64,000 nt of DNA from Desulfocurvus vexinensis DSM 17965 (GTDB lineage Bacteria > Desulfobacterota > Desulfovibrionia > Desulfovibrionales > Desulfovibrionaceae). The translations under genes were made by a program, and so were the position numbers. A model generated the notes under the pieces. That model was not told the origin of the DNA. It was given only the letters and a program-made list of their open reading frames with translations, and did no database searches. The stretch is taken from assembly GCF_000519125.1 (NCBI RefSeq), contig NZ_JAEX01000005.1, positions 188,501 to 252,500 of the forward strand. Reading direction: 5' to 3'. Shown piece after piece: positions 17,400 through 26,874 of this stretch (the stretch's first letter is position 1; every line of letters begins with the position of its first letter).

Positions 17400-19193
17400 T
17401 CAGGGGCATTCCCGGGGCTTGATGCAGGCCAAGGCCGCGTCGTAGTCCGGGAAGATGTTTTCCCGCCCCACCAGGGCCTCGGTGCCCATGCGCTCAAACA
17501 CGGTCTGCACCCGGGGCTTGACCCCCGAAAGCACCACCCGGATACCCCGGGCCTGGGCCTGGCGGACCACCGTCTCCAAGGCCTCTGCGCCTGTGGCGTC
17601 GATGCTCGGCACCTGGCACATCCGCAGCACGAGGATGTCCGGCGCGTTGCGCGTGAAGCGGATCACGTCCATGAACCGCTGGGCCACGCCGAAGAACAGC
17701 GGCCCGCCGATCTCATAGACCAGCACGCGCGGGCAGCCCCGGGGCGCCGGGTCGCCCTGGGCTGCGGCCTCGGGCGCGGGCATGGGATGGATGTCCGCCA
17801 GCTCGACCATGCGCTTCATGAACAGCATGGCCGCCAGCACCACGCCGACCTCCACGGCCACGGTCAGGTCCACCAGCACCGTGAGCAGGAAGGTCGCCAG
17901 CAGGACCACGGAGTCGGACCGGGGGGCGTGCAACAGGCGCCGGAACCGCTGGGGTTCGCTCATGTCCCAGGCCACGAGCATCAGCACGGCGGCCAGGCTG
18001 GCCAGGGGGATGCGCGCGGCCAGGGGCGCACAAGCCAGGATGAAGAGCACCAGGGTCAGGGCGTGGACGATGCCCGCCAGGGGCGAGCGGGCCCCGGCGC
18101 GGATGTTGGTGGCCGTGCGGGCGATGGCCCCGGTGGCCGGGATGCCGCCGAAGAGCGCCGCGCCGATGTTGCCCAGGCCCTGGGCCACCAGCTCGGTGGA
18201 GGAATCGTGGCGGTCGCCGGTCATGCCGTCGGCCACCACGGCGGAGAGCAGCGATTCGATGCCCGCCAGCACGGCGATGGTCAGCGCGTCGGGCAGCACG
18301 GCGCGCACGGCGGCGGCCAGGTCGCCAGCCGGGAGCTGCGGCGGGGAGAACTGCGGCAGGGTGGCGGGAATGCCGCCGAAGCGGCTGCCGATGGTCTGTA
18401 CGTCCAGCCCCAGGGCCCAGACCGCCGCCGTGGCCGCCACGATGCCGACCATGGGCGCGGGGATGCGCGGGATGAAGCGGCGCACCAGGAGCATGACCAC
18501 CAGCGACCCCGCGCCCAGAGCCAGGGTGGCGGGGTGCAGCGTGGGCAGGGCCATCAGGCAGGCGTGCATGGTCTCGATGAACCCCGCCGGAGCCCCGGCC
18601 ACGGCCAGCCCGAGGAAGTCCTTGAGCTGCGAGGAGAAGATCAGCACGCCGATGCCGGTGGTGAACCCCGTGGTCACGGGGTAGGGGATGAATTGCAGGA
18701 GCTTGCCGAAGCCCAGCAGGCCCATGAGCACCAGGATGCCCCCGGCCAGCAGCGCGGCCAGCACCAGCCCCTCGTAGCCGTGGCGGGCGATGATCCCGGC
18801 CAGGATGATCACGAAGGCCCCGGTGGGCCCGCTGATCTGGTAGCGCGAGCCGCCCAGCAGGGCGACGATGACCCCGGCCACAATGGCCGTGAACAGCCCG
18901 CGCTCGGGCGTGGTGCCCGAGGCGATGGCGAAGGCCATGGACAGGGGCAGGGCCACGACGCCGACGGTGACGCCAGCCATGAGGTCGTGGCGCAGGCTGG
19001 CCGGGGTGTAGCCCCGGCGCAGGGCTTTGAGCAGGGCGGGGGCGTGCGCGCGCAGGCGCGGCGAAGAGGAGAACAGCACAAGATCGCTCCGGGGATCGGT
19101 GGTGTCTCCGTGGGGCACAGGCGATGGTCTGCCGGGAAGCGGCGGGGTGGCCAGGGTCTGGAGGCTCGCGCGGAAGTTGAAGAGCAGGCACAT
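17400..19193 (-). CDS. SulP-family anion permease with STAS domain
   Basis: 597 residues from ATG 19193. The N-terminal 110 residues lead into a polytopic SulP core (YTPASLRHDLMAGVTVGVVA, ISGPTGAFVIILAGIIARHG, FIPYPVTTGFTTGIGVLI, GGIPATGAIARTATNIRAGA). A C-terminal STAS domain follows (about 480-590, GGPLFFGVAQRFMDVIRF and PSIDATGAEALETVVRQA). It transports sulfate, bicarbonate or a related anion; in a sulfate reducer sulfate is tempting but unproven. It differs from the gene at 4380 in lacking a cNMP domain. The ribosome-binding site is weak (AAGG), so a start further in is possible. Confidence 0.9.
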   Translation of the reverse strand: MCLLFNFRASLQTLATPPLPGRPSPVPHGDTTDPRSDLVLFSSSPRLRAHAPALLKALRRGYTPASLRHDLMAGVTVGVVALPLSMAFAIASGTTPERGLFTAIVAGVIVALLGGSRYQISGPTGAFVIILAGIIARHGYEGLVLAALLAGGILVLMGLLGFGKLLQFIPYPVTTGFTTGIGVLIFSSQLKDFLGLAVAGAPAGFIETMHACLMALPTLHPATLALGAGSLVVMLLVRRFIPRIPAPMVGIVAATAAVWALGLDVQTIGSRFGGIPATLPQFSPPQLPAGDLAAAVRAVLPDALTIAVLAGIESLLSAVVADGMTGDRHDSSTELVAQGLGNIGAALFGGIPATGAIARTATNIRAGARSPLAGIVHALTLVLFILACAPLAARIPLASLAAVLMLVAWDMSEPQRFRRLLHAPRSDSVVLLATFLLTVLVDLTVAVEVGVVLAAMLFMKRMVELADIHPMPAPEAAAQGDPAPRGCPRVLVYEIGGPLFFGVAQRFMDVIRFTRNAPDILVLRMCQVPSIDATGAEALETVVRQAQARGIRVVLSGVKPRVQTVFERMGTEALVGRENIFPDYDAALACIKPRECP

Positions 19194-19626
19194 AGGCCTT
19201 GGAGCGGTGCGTGTCAAGGTGGCCGGGCCCGTGCCCCGCCGGATGCCTCGCGGCCCTGGCGGCCATGTATCACCGGCCGCCAGGGGTTGTTGGGTCTTGA
19301 AAGGATGCCCTGTATTTTGCGCCGTGATTATAGACGCATTGTTCCCTTTTCTTTTCTTGACGCTTTGTGCCTTCCCGCATACTACACTAGGGTTTCCCCT
19401 TCCGGCTTGGGCCGGGAGGCGCGGCTTGCCTGGCGTGGGGCCGGGCAGGGCGCACAGCGGGCCGCCCTCCGGCGGGAGCATTTCGGAGGGCCGGGATCAC
19501 GCCCGCGACGCACGGCGGCTCTGCCGGGCCGCCTGGCGCGGGTGCCGGATGGCGCGCGGGCGTGTCTCTGGATGGGGATTTGCGTAATCAATATTGGACA
19601 CATCAAGGAATAAGGAGTCACCGGGT
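19194..19626. other. Divergent intergenic region with a candidate promoter
   Basis: 433 bases without a gene between the SulP gene and the chemoreceptor gene. An AT-richer central part (19300-19400) holds TTGACG (19357-19362) and, 17 bases on, TACTAC (19380-19385), a fair promoter toward the chemoreceptor. AAGGAG lies just before ATG 19627. The remainder is GC-rich with no recognised signal. Confidence 0.45.
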
Positions 19627-21661
19627 ATGAAGAACCTCCCAGTCGGCGTGAAGATGGTCGGAGGGTTTTTGCTTTTGCTGTCCCTGGTCTGCGGCGGGCT
19701 GGGCTACATCGCCTACGAGCGCGCCTCCGAGGCGGCCCTGAGCCAGGTCCAGGAAAATATCCCCGAAATGGCCAAGAACGGGGCGCGCCAGGTGCGCGCG
19801 CCTGGACTACCACCTGCTGGCCATCCAGGCCGTGGCGGCGCGCAACGTGATCCGCTCCATGGACTGGGCGGTGCAGCTTCCGGGCCTGGTGGCCGATGCC
19901 AAGCGCCTGGGCTACCAGCGCTTGGGCGTGGTCACGCCCGACGGCAAGGCCCGCTTCAACGACGGCTCGGAGAGCGAAGTGGGCGACCGTGACTACTTCC
20001 GCCAGGCCATGGCCGGGAAGACGGCCATGTCCGACGTGCTCATCAGCCGCACGACCAATGAGCCGATCATGGTTTCGGCCACGCCCATTATGGGCGCCCA
20101 GGGGCAGGTCGTCGGCGTGGCCATGGCCATCATGGACGCGACCGTGCTCAGCGAGATCACCGACGGCATCGGCTACGGCAAGAAGGGCTACTCGTACATC
20201 ATCGACTCCAAGGGCGCGATGATTGCCCACGGCAACCGCGAGTTCGTGCTCAAGCAGCGCAACTTCATTGAGGAGGCCAAGACCAACCCGGACTTCGCGG
20301 CCCTGGCGGCCATGTTCCAGCGCATGACCCGTGGCGAGTCGGGTTTCGACGAGTATCCCTTCATGGGTACCGACCGCTTCTTCGGCTACGCGCCCATCGA
20401 GGGCACGGGCTGGTCCATCGGCGTGGGCGCCATGAAGGACGATGTGTACGCCATGGTCTACTCCCTGCGCTGGGCCATCTCCATCGCCACGGCGGTCTGC
20501 CTGGTGCTGGGCATGGTCGTGGCGCTGCTCATCAGCCGCCTGATCACCGTGCCCGTGGGCCGGCTCATGCGCTATGCCGAAGCCGTGGCCGGGGGCGACC
20601 TGGGGGCCACCTCGGGCATTGACCAGAAGGACGAGATCGGCAGGCTGAACAAGAGCATCCAGGTCATGGTCCAGGCGCTGACCGAGAAGATGCAGGAGGC
20701 CGAGCGCCAGACGGAAGTGGCCCAACAGGAGACCGAGAAGGCCCAGGTGGCCACCCGCGAGGCCGAAGAGGCCCGCGCCCAGGCCGAAGTGGCCAAGCGC
20801 GACGGCATGCTCCAGGCCGCCCACAGCATCGAGGGCGTGGTGGAGCGGCTGACCTCGGCCTCGGAGCAGCTGGCTGCCCAGGTGGAGGAGGCCAGCCGGG
20901 GCGCCGAGGAGCAGAAGAACCGCACCAGCGAGACCGCCACGGCCATGGAAGAGATGAACGCCACGGTGCTCGAGGTCGCCAAGAACGCCTCCCAGGCCGC
21001 CGAGGGCTCCGACAAGGCCCGGGCCAAGGCCCAGGACGGTTCGCACGTGGTCGGCCAGGCCGTGCAGGCCATCAACAAGGTCCAGACCCAGGCCCAGGAC
21101 ATGACGGGTAACCTCTCCAAGCTGGGCCAGCAGGCCGAGCAGATCGGCCGGATCATGACCGTCATCGAGGACATCGCCGACCAGACGAACCTCCTGGCCC
21201 TCAACGCGGCCATCGAGGCCGCGCGGGCGGGCGACGCGGGCCGCGGCTTCGCCGTGGTGGCCGACGAGGTGCGCAAGCTGGCCGAGAAGACCATGAACGC
21301 CACCAAGGAGGTCGGCGAGGCCATCACCGCCATCCAGGGCGGCACGCGCAGCAACATCCAGGGCATGGAGCACGCGGTGCAGGCCGTGGTCGAGGCCACC
21401 AAGCTGGCCAACAGCTCCGGCGAGGTGCTGCGCGAGATCGTGGTGCTTGTGGAGCAGGCCGCCGATCAGGTCCGCTCCATCGCCACCGCCGCCGAGGAGC
21501 AGTCCTCCGCCAGCGAGGAGATCAACCGCAGCGTGGAGGACATCAACCGCATCTCTTCGGAGACCAGCGAGGTCATGGCCCAGTCCGCCCAGGCCATCGC
21601 CGAACTGGCCACCCAGGCCACCGACCTGCAGGACCTGGTGCAGGAGCTCAAGCGGAGCTAG
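19627..21661 (+). CDS. Methyl-accepting chemotaxis protein (dCache-HAMP-MA), frame interrupted
   Basis: The gene is read in two frames: codons from ATG 19627 to about 19800, then from 19802 to the stop, giving 677 residues if one base is ignored. Part one holds the first membrane helix ([20 protein letters not shown]). Part two holds a dCache sensor ([37 protein letters not shown]), the second helix ([20 protein letters not shown]), HAMP, and the signalling hairpin [20 protein letters not shown]. The break is at GTGCGCGCGCCTGG, where one C too many separates ARQVRA from [10 protein letters not shown]. This is either a real frameshift in a short GC run or a sequence error. There is no C-terminal NWETF-type tether. 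The ligand is unknown. Confidence 0.82.
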
Positions 21662-21750
21662 GCGCAGCAGCGCAGACGGGACCGGGGCCGGGAAGCAAAC
21701 CGACCCCGGCCCCGGCTCCGGAACGGGACATCCGGGCTGCGGCGCAAAAG

Positions 21751-21780
21751 GGGCCGGGCCAGCGCAAGCTGGCCCGGCCC
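21751..21780 (+). terminator. Terminator after the chemoreceptor gene
   Basis: Perfect 13-bp stem GGGCCGGGCCAGC / GCTGGCCCGGCCC with a GCAA tetraloop, then TTGTGGTTTT. A second GGGGCCGG/CCGGCCCC stem precedes it. Confidence 0.85.
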
Positions 21781-21852
21781 TTGTGGTTTTCAGGGAGAAA
21801 TGTCAGGGAATACCAGTTGGTAAACAGCGACGTTTCTCGTGGGGAGGGGGGT

Positions 21853-22425
21853 ATGAAGTTCCTGCTGTGCGCGCTTGTCGTGTTCGTTTCCGCCGCCACG
21901 GCCCTGGCCCAGGAGTGGAAGGGCAATTGCCCGGAGTTTCCCGACGTCAACGAGCGGGTGATGATGTGCGTCGCCGACACCCTCAGTGCCGTTGACCTGC
22001 TGTTCCAGGAAAACAACACCGGCCTGGAGCGCGACAGGCAGAAGTACGAAGCCCTGATCCGCTCCGCCGCCCTGCGCCACTTCCCGGCCCTGCGCCAGGA
22101 GACGCTCGGGAAATACGACGCCTTCGACCAGTTCGGCACCGACCCGGGCGCCCTGGAGCTGAAGCGCCGCGTGGCCCTGACCTTCCACGTCTGGACCGTG
22201 GGCCACGCCAGCGGCTTCCCCGTGGCCTACCACATCAGCGCCCGCATGAACTCCTACGGCGCAACCCGCTTCGACCCCGTCGAGGACGCGACGCTCGGCT
22301 ACTGCTACGCCGACGGCCTTGGCGCCGTGCTCGAAGAGGCCATCGACAGGCTCATGAAAGGCATGGCCGAGCAGTTCCGCCAGGGCATCGGCGATTTCGA
22401 GGCGCAGGCGGGGGTGCGGCAATAG
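21853..22425 (+). CDS. Exported hypothetical protein (intact copy)
   Basis: 190 residues. A signal peptide (MKFLLCALVVFVSAATALA, cleavage after ALA) precedes a mature protein with paired cysteines (GNCPEF, VMMCVAD, LGYCYADGLG), consistent with periplasmic disulfides. ATG 21853 follows GGGGAGGGGG. The 3' third is duplicated as a decayed fragment at 24161-24313 on the far side of the flavodiiron gene. The family is not recognised; the mature part is helical and acidic. Monocistronic. Confidence 0.72.
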   Translation: MKFLLCALVVFVSAATALAQEWKGNCPEFPDVNERVMMCVADTLSAVDLLFQENNTGLERDRQKYEALIRSAALRHFPALRQETLGKYDAFDQFGTDPGALELKRRVALTFHVWTVGHASGFPVAYHISARMNSYGATRFDPVEDATLGYCYADGLGAVLEEAIDRLMKGMAEQFRQGIGDFEAQAGVRQ

Positions 22426-22787
22426 GGCACGGCGGGATTGGCCTTGCCCCGCGCGGGGCCCTGACCTTCGTGTGGACACCGGATGCGGCCAGGCCTTTTG
22501 TTTCGTGCCGTCCGGCGGAACGATCCGATGCGGCGGCCAGGTGGCGCGCCAGCAAGAAACACCCCCTGGGGGCCAGGGGTTGTCTGGGTTCGCCTTGTCT
22601 TTTGGGGCCCCTGCGGGCCTCCTCCCGCTTTTTCCCCTCCGGATGCCTGGAAGGTTTTCGCCGGTGAGCGTTGCGCCGGGGCGTCCAGATGCCGCGCGTT
22701 CCATCCGGCACTCCTGCGCGGGCCGTCAACGCGGGCTTTCCGCGTCCGGGGCTTGAGCCGGGCTGCGGGGCCGCCGTGGTCCTGCGC
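22426..22787. other. Intergenic region between convergent genes
   Basis: 362 bases. Contains CCCCCTGGGGGCCAGGGG-type dyads near 22562-22579, and a small stem GCGGG / CCCGC followed by TTTTT (22613-22633) that could terminate the exported-protein gene. No coding potential was accepted. Confidence 0.35.
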
Positions 22788-23963
22788 TCAATTGCGGAAG
22801 CCGCTTTCCCGGTGCTTCGTGGCGATGGTGTCCGCCAGCCTGTCCAGGGCCTCGAGGGTGTCCTGCTTCGGCAAGCCCTTGCACAGCACGGGGTCCAGCA
22901 CCTCGACCTTGAGGTTCGGGATCATGCTGGCCAGGGTTTCGACGGTCTTGCCGCCCCAGCCGTAGGAGCCGATGATGGACAGGTATTGCGCCTTGGGCCG
23001 CAGGGCGTTGGCCAGGAAGGCCGCGTAGGCGGCCAGAGGGTGCGGCCCGGCCAGCACCGTTGGGGTGCCGACCAGTATGGTGCCGGCATCGACCAGGGCC
23101 ATGGCCAGCTTGCCGATGTCCGTGACCGCCAGGTTGAAAAGCTCGACCTGCACGCCCTTTGCGGACAGCGCCGCGGTCAGGTGGTCCACCATGCGGCCCG
23201 TGCTGCCGTGCATGGAGACGTACGGCAGGGCCACGAGGTTGCGCGGCGGGGCCGACACCCACTCCCGGTAGGCCTCCACGATCCAGCCCGGATTGTCGTA
23301 GATCTGCCCGTGGCTTGGCGCGATCATGCCGATATCGCAGGCCGCGAGTTTGTCCAGATTCTTGGCCAGGATGCTGCGGAAGGGCATCATGATCTCCGCA
23401 AAGTAGCGCTTTGCGGACTCGTGCACCCGGCACTGGTCCGTGACGAAGAGGTCGCTGCTGGCGATGTGCGAGCCCAGAAAATCGCAGCTGAACAGGATTT
23501 TGTCCTCGACCAGATAGGTGGACATGGTCTCCGGCCAGTGCGCCCACGGCGTGTGGATGAACCGGAGCGTCTTGTCGCCCAGGGACAGGCTTTCCCCGTC
23601 GGCCACGACCACGAACTTGTCTTCCGGGATGTGCAGCAGGTCCATGAGCATGGGCTTGGCCTTCGCCGTGGCCATGACCTTGGCCTCGGGGTAGCGCGCC
23701 AGCACCTGGGGGATGGAACCCGAATGGTCCTGCTCCGCATGCTGGGACACCACGTAGTCGATGCGCTCGACTCCATCAAGCGAGGCCAGGAGCGTCTGCG
23801 CGAATTCGGGGTCAACAGCGTCCAGGAGCGCCGTCTTTTCGGAGCCCTGAATCAGGTAGGCGTTGTACGTTGTTCCGTCAGGCAAGGGGATGAGCGAATC
23901 GAAAAGCCTCCTGTCCCAATGCACGGCACCAACCCAGTACACGGATTTTGCGATTGCTTTCAT
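22788..23963 (-). CDS. Flavodiiron protein (rubredoxin:oxygen oxidoreductase type)
   Basis: 391 residues, a two-domain class A flavodiiron protein. The metallo-beta-lactamase domain carries the diiron ligands: H75-x-E77-x-D79-H80 (SQHAEQDHSGS), H142 in HTPWAHWPE, D161 in LFSCDFLGSH and H218 in APSHGQIY. The flavodoxin domain starts near 245 with the FMN loop YVSMHGSTGRM and ends with SIIGSYGWGGKTVETL. These enzymes reduce O2 to water (some reduce NO) with electrons from rubredoxin, protecting anaerobes. No rubredoxin or flavin-reductase domain is fused or adjacent. GGGAGTG precedes the ATG. Confidence 0.95.
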   Translation of the reverse strand: MKAIAKSVYWVGAVHWDRRLFDSLIPLPDGTTYNAYLIQGSEKTALLDAVDPEFAQTLLASLDGVERIDYVVSQHAEQDHSGSIPQVLARYPEAKVMATAKAKPMLMDLLHIPEDKFVVVADGESLSLGDKTLRFIHTPWAHWPETMSTYLVEDKILFSCDFLGSHIASSDLFVTDQCRVHESAKRYFAEIMMPFRSILAKNLDKLAACDIGMIAPSHGQIYDNPGWIVEAYREWVSAPPRNLVALPYVSMHGSTGRMVDHLTAALSAKGVQVELFNLAVTDIGKLAMALVDAGTILVGTPTVLAGPHPLAAYAAFLANALRPKAQYLSIIGSYGWGGKTVETLASMIPNLKVEVLDPVLCKGLPKQDTLEALDRLADTIATKHRESGFRN

Positions 23964-24160
23964 TGTCCACTCCCTTGGCTCAAGCGTTCATCGTGGGAAC
24001 ATCTTTCATGGGTTTTGTACCCCGGATCAGCCCCAAAGGCCAGCTTGCGGGAACACTTTGGGGCATCTTTCGCGCGGGGAGGGGGACGGACGGCAAACCA
24101 CGCTCCGCCAGCCGCAGCCCGCCCCGCCGTCCCCGCACGGGGGCCGGATACGGTGTTGAT

Positions 24161-24313
24161 CCGCCTCGACCCCGTCGAGGACGCGACCCTGAGCTATACC
24201 GCTACGCCAACGGCCTTGGCGCCGTGCCCGAAGAGACCATCGACAGGCTCATGAAAGGCATGACCAAGCAGTTCCGCCAGGGCATCGGCGATTTTGAGGC
24301 GGAGGCGGGGGTG
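24161..24313 (+). pseudogene. Truncated, frameshifted copy of the exported-protein gene at 21853
   Basis: About 153 bases match 22267-22420, at roughly 90 percent by eye over the last 105 bases. RLDPVEDATL continues in one frame and YANGLGAVPEETIDRLMKGM in another because two bases are inserted near 24195. The 5' two thirds and signal peptide are missing, and the copy ends in AT-rich DNA. It is debris from a tandem or dispersed duplication flanking the flavodiiron gene. Confidence 0.8.
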
Positions 24314-24320
24314 CTAGGAA

Positions 24321-24376
24321 AATACTATCTCTTTACAGGTAGGGGGGGTGCGTCAGGTGAATACTATCTCTGTACA
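24321..24376. repeat. Two direct repeats of 17 bases at the island edge
   Basis: AATACTATCTCTTTACA (24321-24337) recurs as AATACTATCTCTGTACA (24360-24376), 16 of 17 identical and 39 bases apart. It sits exactly where GC-rich DNA changes to AT-rich DNA. Confidence 0.6.
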
Positions 24377-24431
24377 CTCTTCAGCTCCTGCAAAAGGTAT
24401 TATTAATCGATATATTGCAAGAAATTTTGAC

Positions 24432-25493
24432 TCATTTTCGTCCTAACACTTTGTCTTTGTGTTTTTCCCATATTTCATCTTCTGGATATTGGGCCACCGC
24501 TGCCCGTAAGGCGTTAAGCGCCTTTTGTGTATATCTTTTATATCGCTGTGATTTGATCTTTTTTTCACCATACATTTCCGGATCATTCCAAATGTTGATC
24601 TCGAACATGTATGCTCTTGTTTTGGGAGGCGTCTTCTCGAGTTTTTTTGCCACATCATTAAGCGAGAGATTGAATTTATCGAACCAATCTCGATCCCTTA
24701 TAATTAAGGCGTCTTCACCTTCACCCGCTGATCGTACAGGCATGCCCTTGCGAATCCGTAGGGAGAAAAGCATCCCTTCTCCCTCTGTATCTAGTCTTAG
24801 CTGACCAATTTCCGGGAAAATAACTTTCCACTCTTCGCCTTTTCTTCTACGTTGCACAGCCCTACGCAATTCACCTTCAGTAACTCGTTCGGCATCGTCT
24901 CTGCTCGCTGTTGCAAGTGCCATAATTGAGCGCAATCGGGCTGTAGCCTGAATTCCTCTCCGGTTGCCAGCGCCAAGAAGATCATCGACCTGAGTCAACT
25001 CGCTATCGATTAGGATTTGGATGTCTTTGGGAGGCCTTGTTGAAACCGGAAGAATTCGTTCAGGAATAAAGTCGGCTAGTTTGACGCCAAAAGACTTACC
25101 CAAGATATCGTCAAACAATGTAACGGCGGATTGGGATTGTAAGTAGAGCAAATCTTCCGAAACATCCTGATAGTAGTGAACGGCTGTGTCTCGATGAGCA
25201 TCAAGAATTGAAAGCGCAGATCGTTCATCTTTTGATAGAATTTTCAATTCGTTTTGGGCTATTTCTAGACATTTATCAAACCCAAATGAATATTTTTCTC
25301 CTTTGCCATGGACCGTTCCTTTTTTGTCTTTAATTATAGCTTTCAAAAGCATTTCAAAAGCATGATGTAAAAAAATCAAGGTTCCTTCAGGACGACCATT
25401 TCCATGAGGCCTATTGAATAATTCAATAGCGAGAACGAGCGAGTGAATAGCGCGTTGCTTCAACTCTTTCACGTCACGCTTTTCTCGGGGCAT
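24432..25493 (-). CDS. DUF3644-domain protein, possible HEPN-type nuclease (foreign)
   Basis: 353 residues. The N-terminal 190 residues are a DUF3644-type domain: LKQRAIHSLVLAIELFNRPH, GTLIFLHHAFEMLLKAIIKD. R101-D-T-A-V-H106 in DAHRDTAVHYYQ fits the Rx4H signature of HEPN ribonucleases. The C-terminal part is charged and has no recognised domain (RRRKGEEWKVIFPEIGQLRL). The gene is clearly AT-rich against GC-rich neighbours and lies next to the 3' end of tRNA-Ser, which implies horizontal transfer. A defence or toxin role is inferred from the HEPN-like motif and context, not shown. No antitoxin partner lies beside it. Confidence 0.8.
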   Translation of the reverse strand: MPREKRDVKELKQRAIHSLVLAIELFNRPHGNGRPEGTLIFLHHAFEMLLKAIIKDKKGTVHGKGEKYSFGFDKCLEIAQNELKILSKDERSALSILDAHRDTAVHYYQDVSEDLLYLQSQSAVTLFDDILGKSFGVKLADFIPERILPVSTRPPKDIQILIDSELTQVDDLLGAGNRRGIQATARLRSIMALATASRDDAERVTEGELRRAVQRRRKGEEWKVIFPEIGQLRLDTEGEGMLFSLRIRKGMPVRSAGEGEDALIIRDRDWFDKFNLSLNDVAKKLEKTPPKTRAYMFEINIWNDPEMYGEKKIKSQRYKRYTQKALNALRAAVAQYPEDEIWEKHKDKVLGRK

Positions 25494-25558
25494 GTTTTTT
25501 CTCCTCCCATCTTTAGGTTGAATTCCTAACTGTTGGGGCGGATAAACTGAGCCAAAGG

Positions 25559-25602
25559 AAACCCCGAATTCTCTTGCAGGGCTTGCAAGGGAGTTCGGGG
25601 TT
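25559..25602 (-). terminator. Terminator of the tRNA-Ser gene
   Basis: Perfect outer stem AACCCCGAA (25560-25568) / TTCGGGGTT (25594-25602), with an inner TTGCA/TGCAA stem; TTTCCTTT follows on the minus strand. A T6 run at 25611-25616 on the plus strand may serve the opposite direction. Confidence 0.75.
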
Positions 25603-25615
25603 CCTGAGGGTTTTT

Positions 25616-25713
<98 letters not shown>

Positions 25714-26094
25714 GCTTTGGGGTGGGCGCTGTGAGGCGGCCCGGCGGATCGTCGAACCGGTGTGGTGTGGTTCACGGATACGCATTGGCGAATCGTAGAC
25801 CAGGGCACGCGGTTTGGCGAGGGGTTTATTTAGGGAAAAACGGGGCGGGATGCAAGCCCATTTGTGGGGGGGGGGCGATTTTGGGGCGGGCGGGCCGCAG
25901 GGGCGGGGCGCCGGGGCTGCCCGGGTGCCGTGCGTGGGAGGCGGGTGCGGCAGGGGGCGCGGCCCTCCCGGTCCTCCCGGCCCGCCCGGCCACTCCCCGG
26001 CGCTGCGCCGCCGCGCCCTGGCGCGGATTGTCCGCGAAAAGCCGTTGCCAGGGGCGCAGGGAGTGCGCATAGTAGGAGCATGGAGGACCAGCCC
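25714..26094. other. Intergenic region with a G10 tract
   Basis: 381 bases between tRNA-Ser and the TPR gene. A homopolymer of ten G lies at 25866-25875, followed by GC-rich DNA. AT-rich TTTATTTAGGG (near 25825) may be part of a promoter. GGAGGA at 26082-26087 is the ribosome-binding site that selects ATG 26095 over ATG 26080. No gene was accepted. Confidence 0.4.
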
Positions 26095-26649
26095 ATGGCA
26101 TCCACGGACCGGACGCAGGAATTCTACGAGCGCGGCATCAGGGCGGCGCGGCAGGGGCGGTTCATGGCTGCGGACCACTTCTTCCAGCGCGCCGTGGCGC
26201 ATGTCCATGGCCCGCAGGGCGTCGAGGGGCGGGTGCAGGGCGCGCGGCACATCGCGCGCATCTACACCGAGCTGGGGCTGGCGCGCATGGCCGCGCGGCA
26301 CTACCGGCGGGCCCTGGCCATGCTGGAGCGGGCCGGGGCGCGCGGGTCGGTGCTGTTTGCGGCCATCACGGCGCGCCTGGAGGAGCTGAACGGCGCGAAC
26401 CTGTCGCAGGCGCTGGCCGGGCTGGGCATCCTGTCGCCGGGCAACGGCCCGGTGACGCTGCTGGAGCTGCACGCCGCCGCCGTGCTGGACGAGGTGCGCG
26501 CCCTTGCGGCCCGGGGCGCCCCGGACGAGCAGGCCTGCGCCCGCGCGGCCCGGCGCCTGAACAGCGCCGAAGTGCCCACGGGCAAGGGCGGCGCCTGGAC
26601 CGCCCAGCTCATCCTGGACCTGTGCACAGGCGGCGCCTCCGGGGAGTAG
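26095..26649 (+). CDS. TPR-like cytosolic protein
   Basis: 184 residues. Helical repeats of TPR type are visible: FYERGIRAARQGRFMAADHF with FQRAVAHVHG, and ARHIARIYTELGLARMAARH with YRRALAMLERAG. The C-terminal half is alanine- and leucine-rich with no motif. No signal peptide. The start is chosen because GGAGGA sits 7 bases before ATG 26095, whereas the upstream ATG 26080 would have its site only one base away. TPR proteins mediate protein contacts; the partner is unknown. Confidence 0.72.
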   Translation: MASTDRTQEFYERGIRAARQGRFMAADHFFQRAVAHVHGPQGVEGRVQGARHIARIYTELGLARMAARHYRRALAMLERAGARGSVLFAAITARLEELNGANLSQALAGLGILSPGNGPVTLLELHAAAVLDEVRALAARGAPDEQACARAARRLNSAEVPTGKGGAWTAQLILDLCTGGASGE

Positions 26650-26874
26650 CCTGCGTCCGCCGCCCGGAAGCGGGGGCAACCCGTGACCGGCCCGGCGTTC
26701 CCTGGGCGCGGGGGCCCTGACCGCACCCGTTCGCCCCGGCTCCGGCCAGCGCCGCGTCTGAACCTTCCGTCATGTCTTCCAAAAGAGAAACGCCGCGAGC
26801 CTTCGCGCCGCGTGCAGGGCGTGCCCCGCTGCCCTGCGCGCGCCTGTGTCCCGCTGCGCTGCGCGGGCGCGCCG

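Noticed and set aside
16653-19613. Open frame of 986 codons on the plus strand through msrB and antisense to the second SulP gene
   Set aside because: It is in the wrong frame for msrB and antisense to a permease with clear SulP and STAS motifs; the translation is low complexity.
22470-22965. Small genes in the gap 22426-22787
   Set aside because: Frames are proline/arginine-rich, lack ribosome-binding sites and overlap the flavodiiron gene in antisense.
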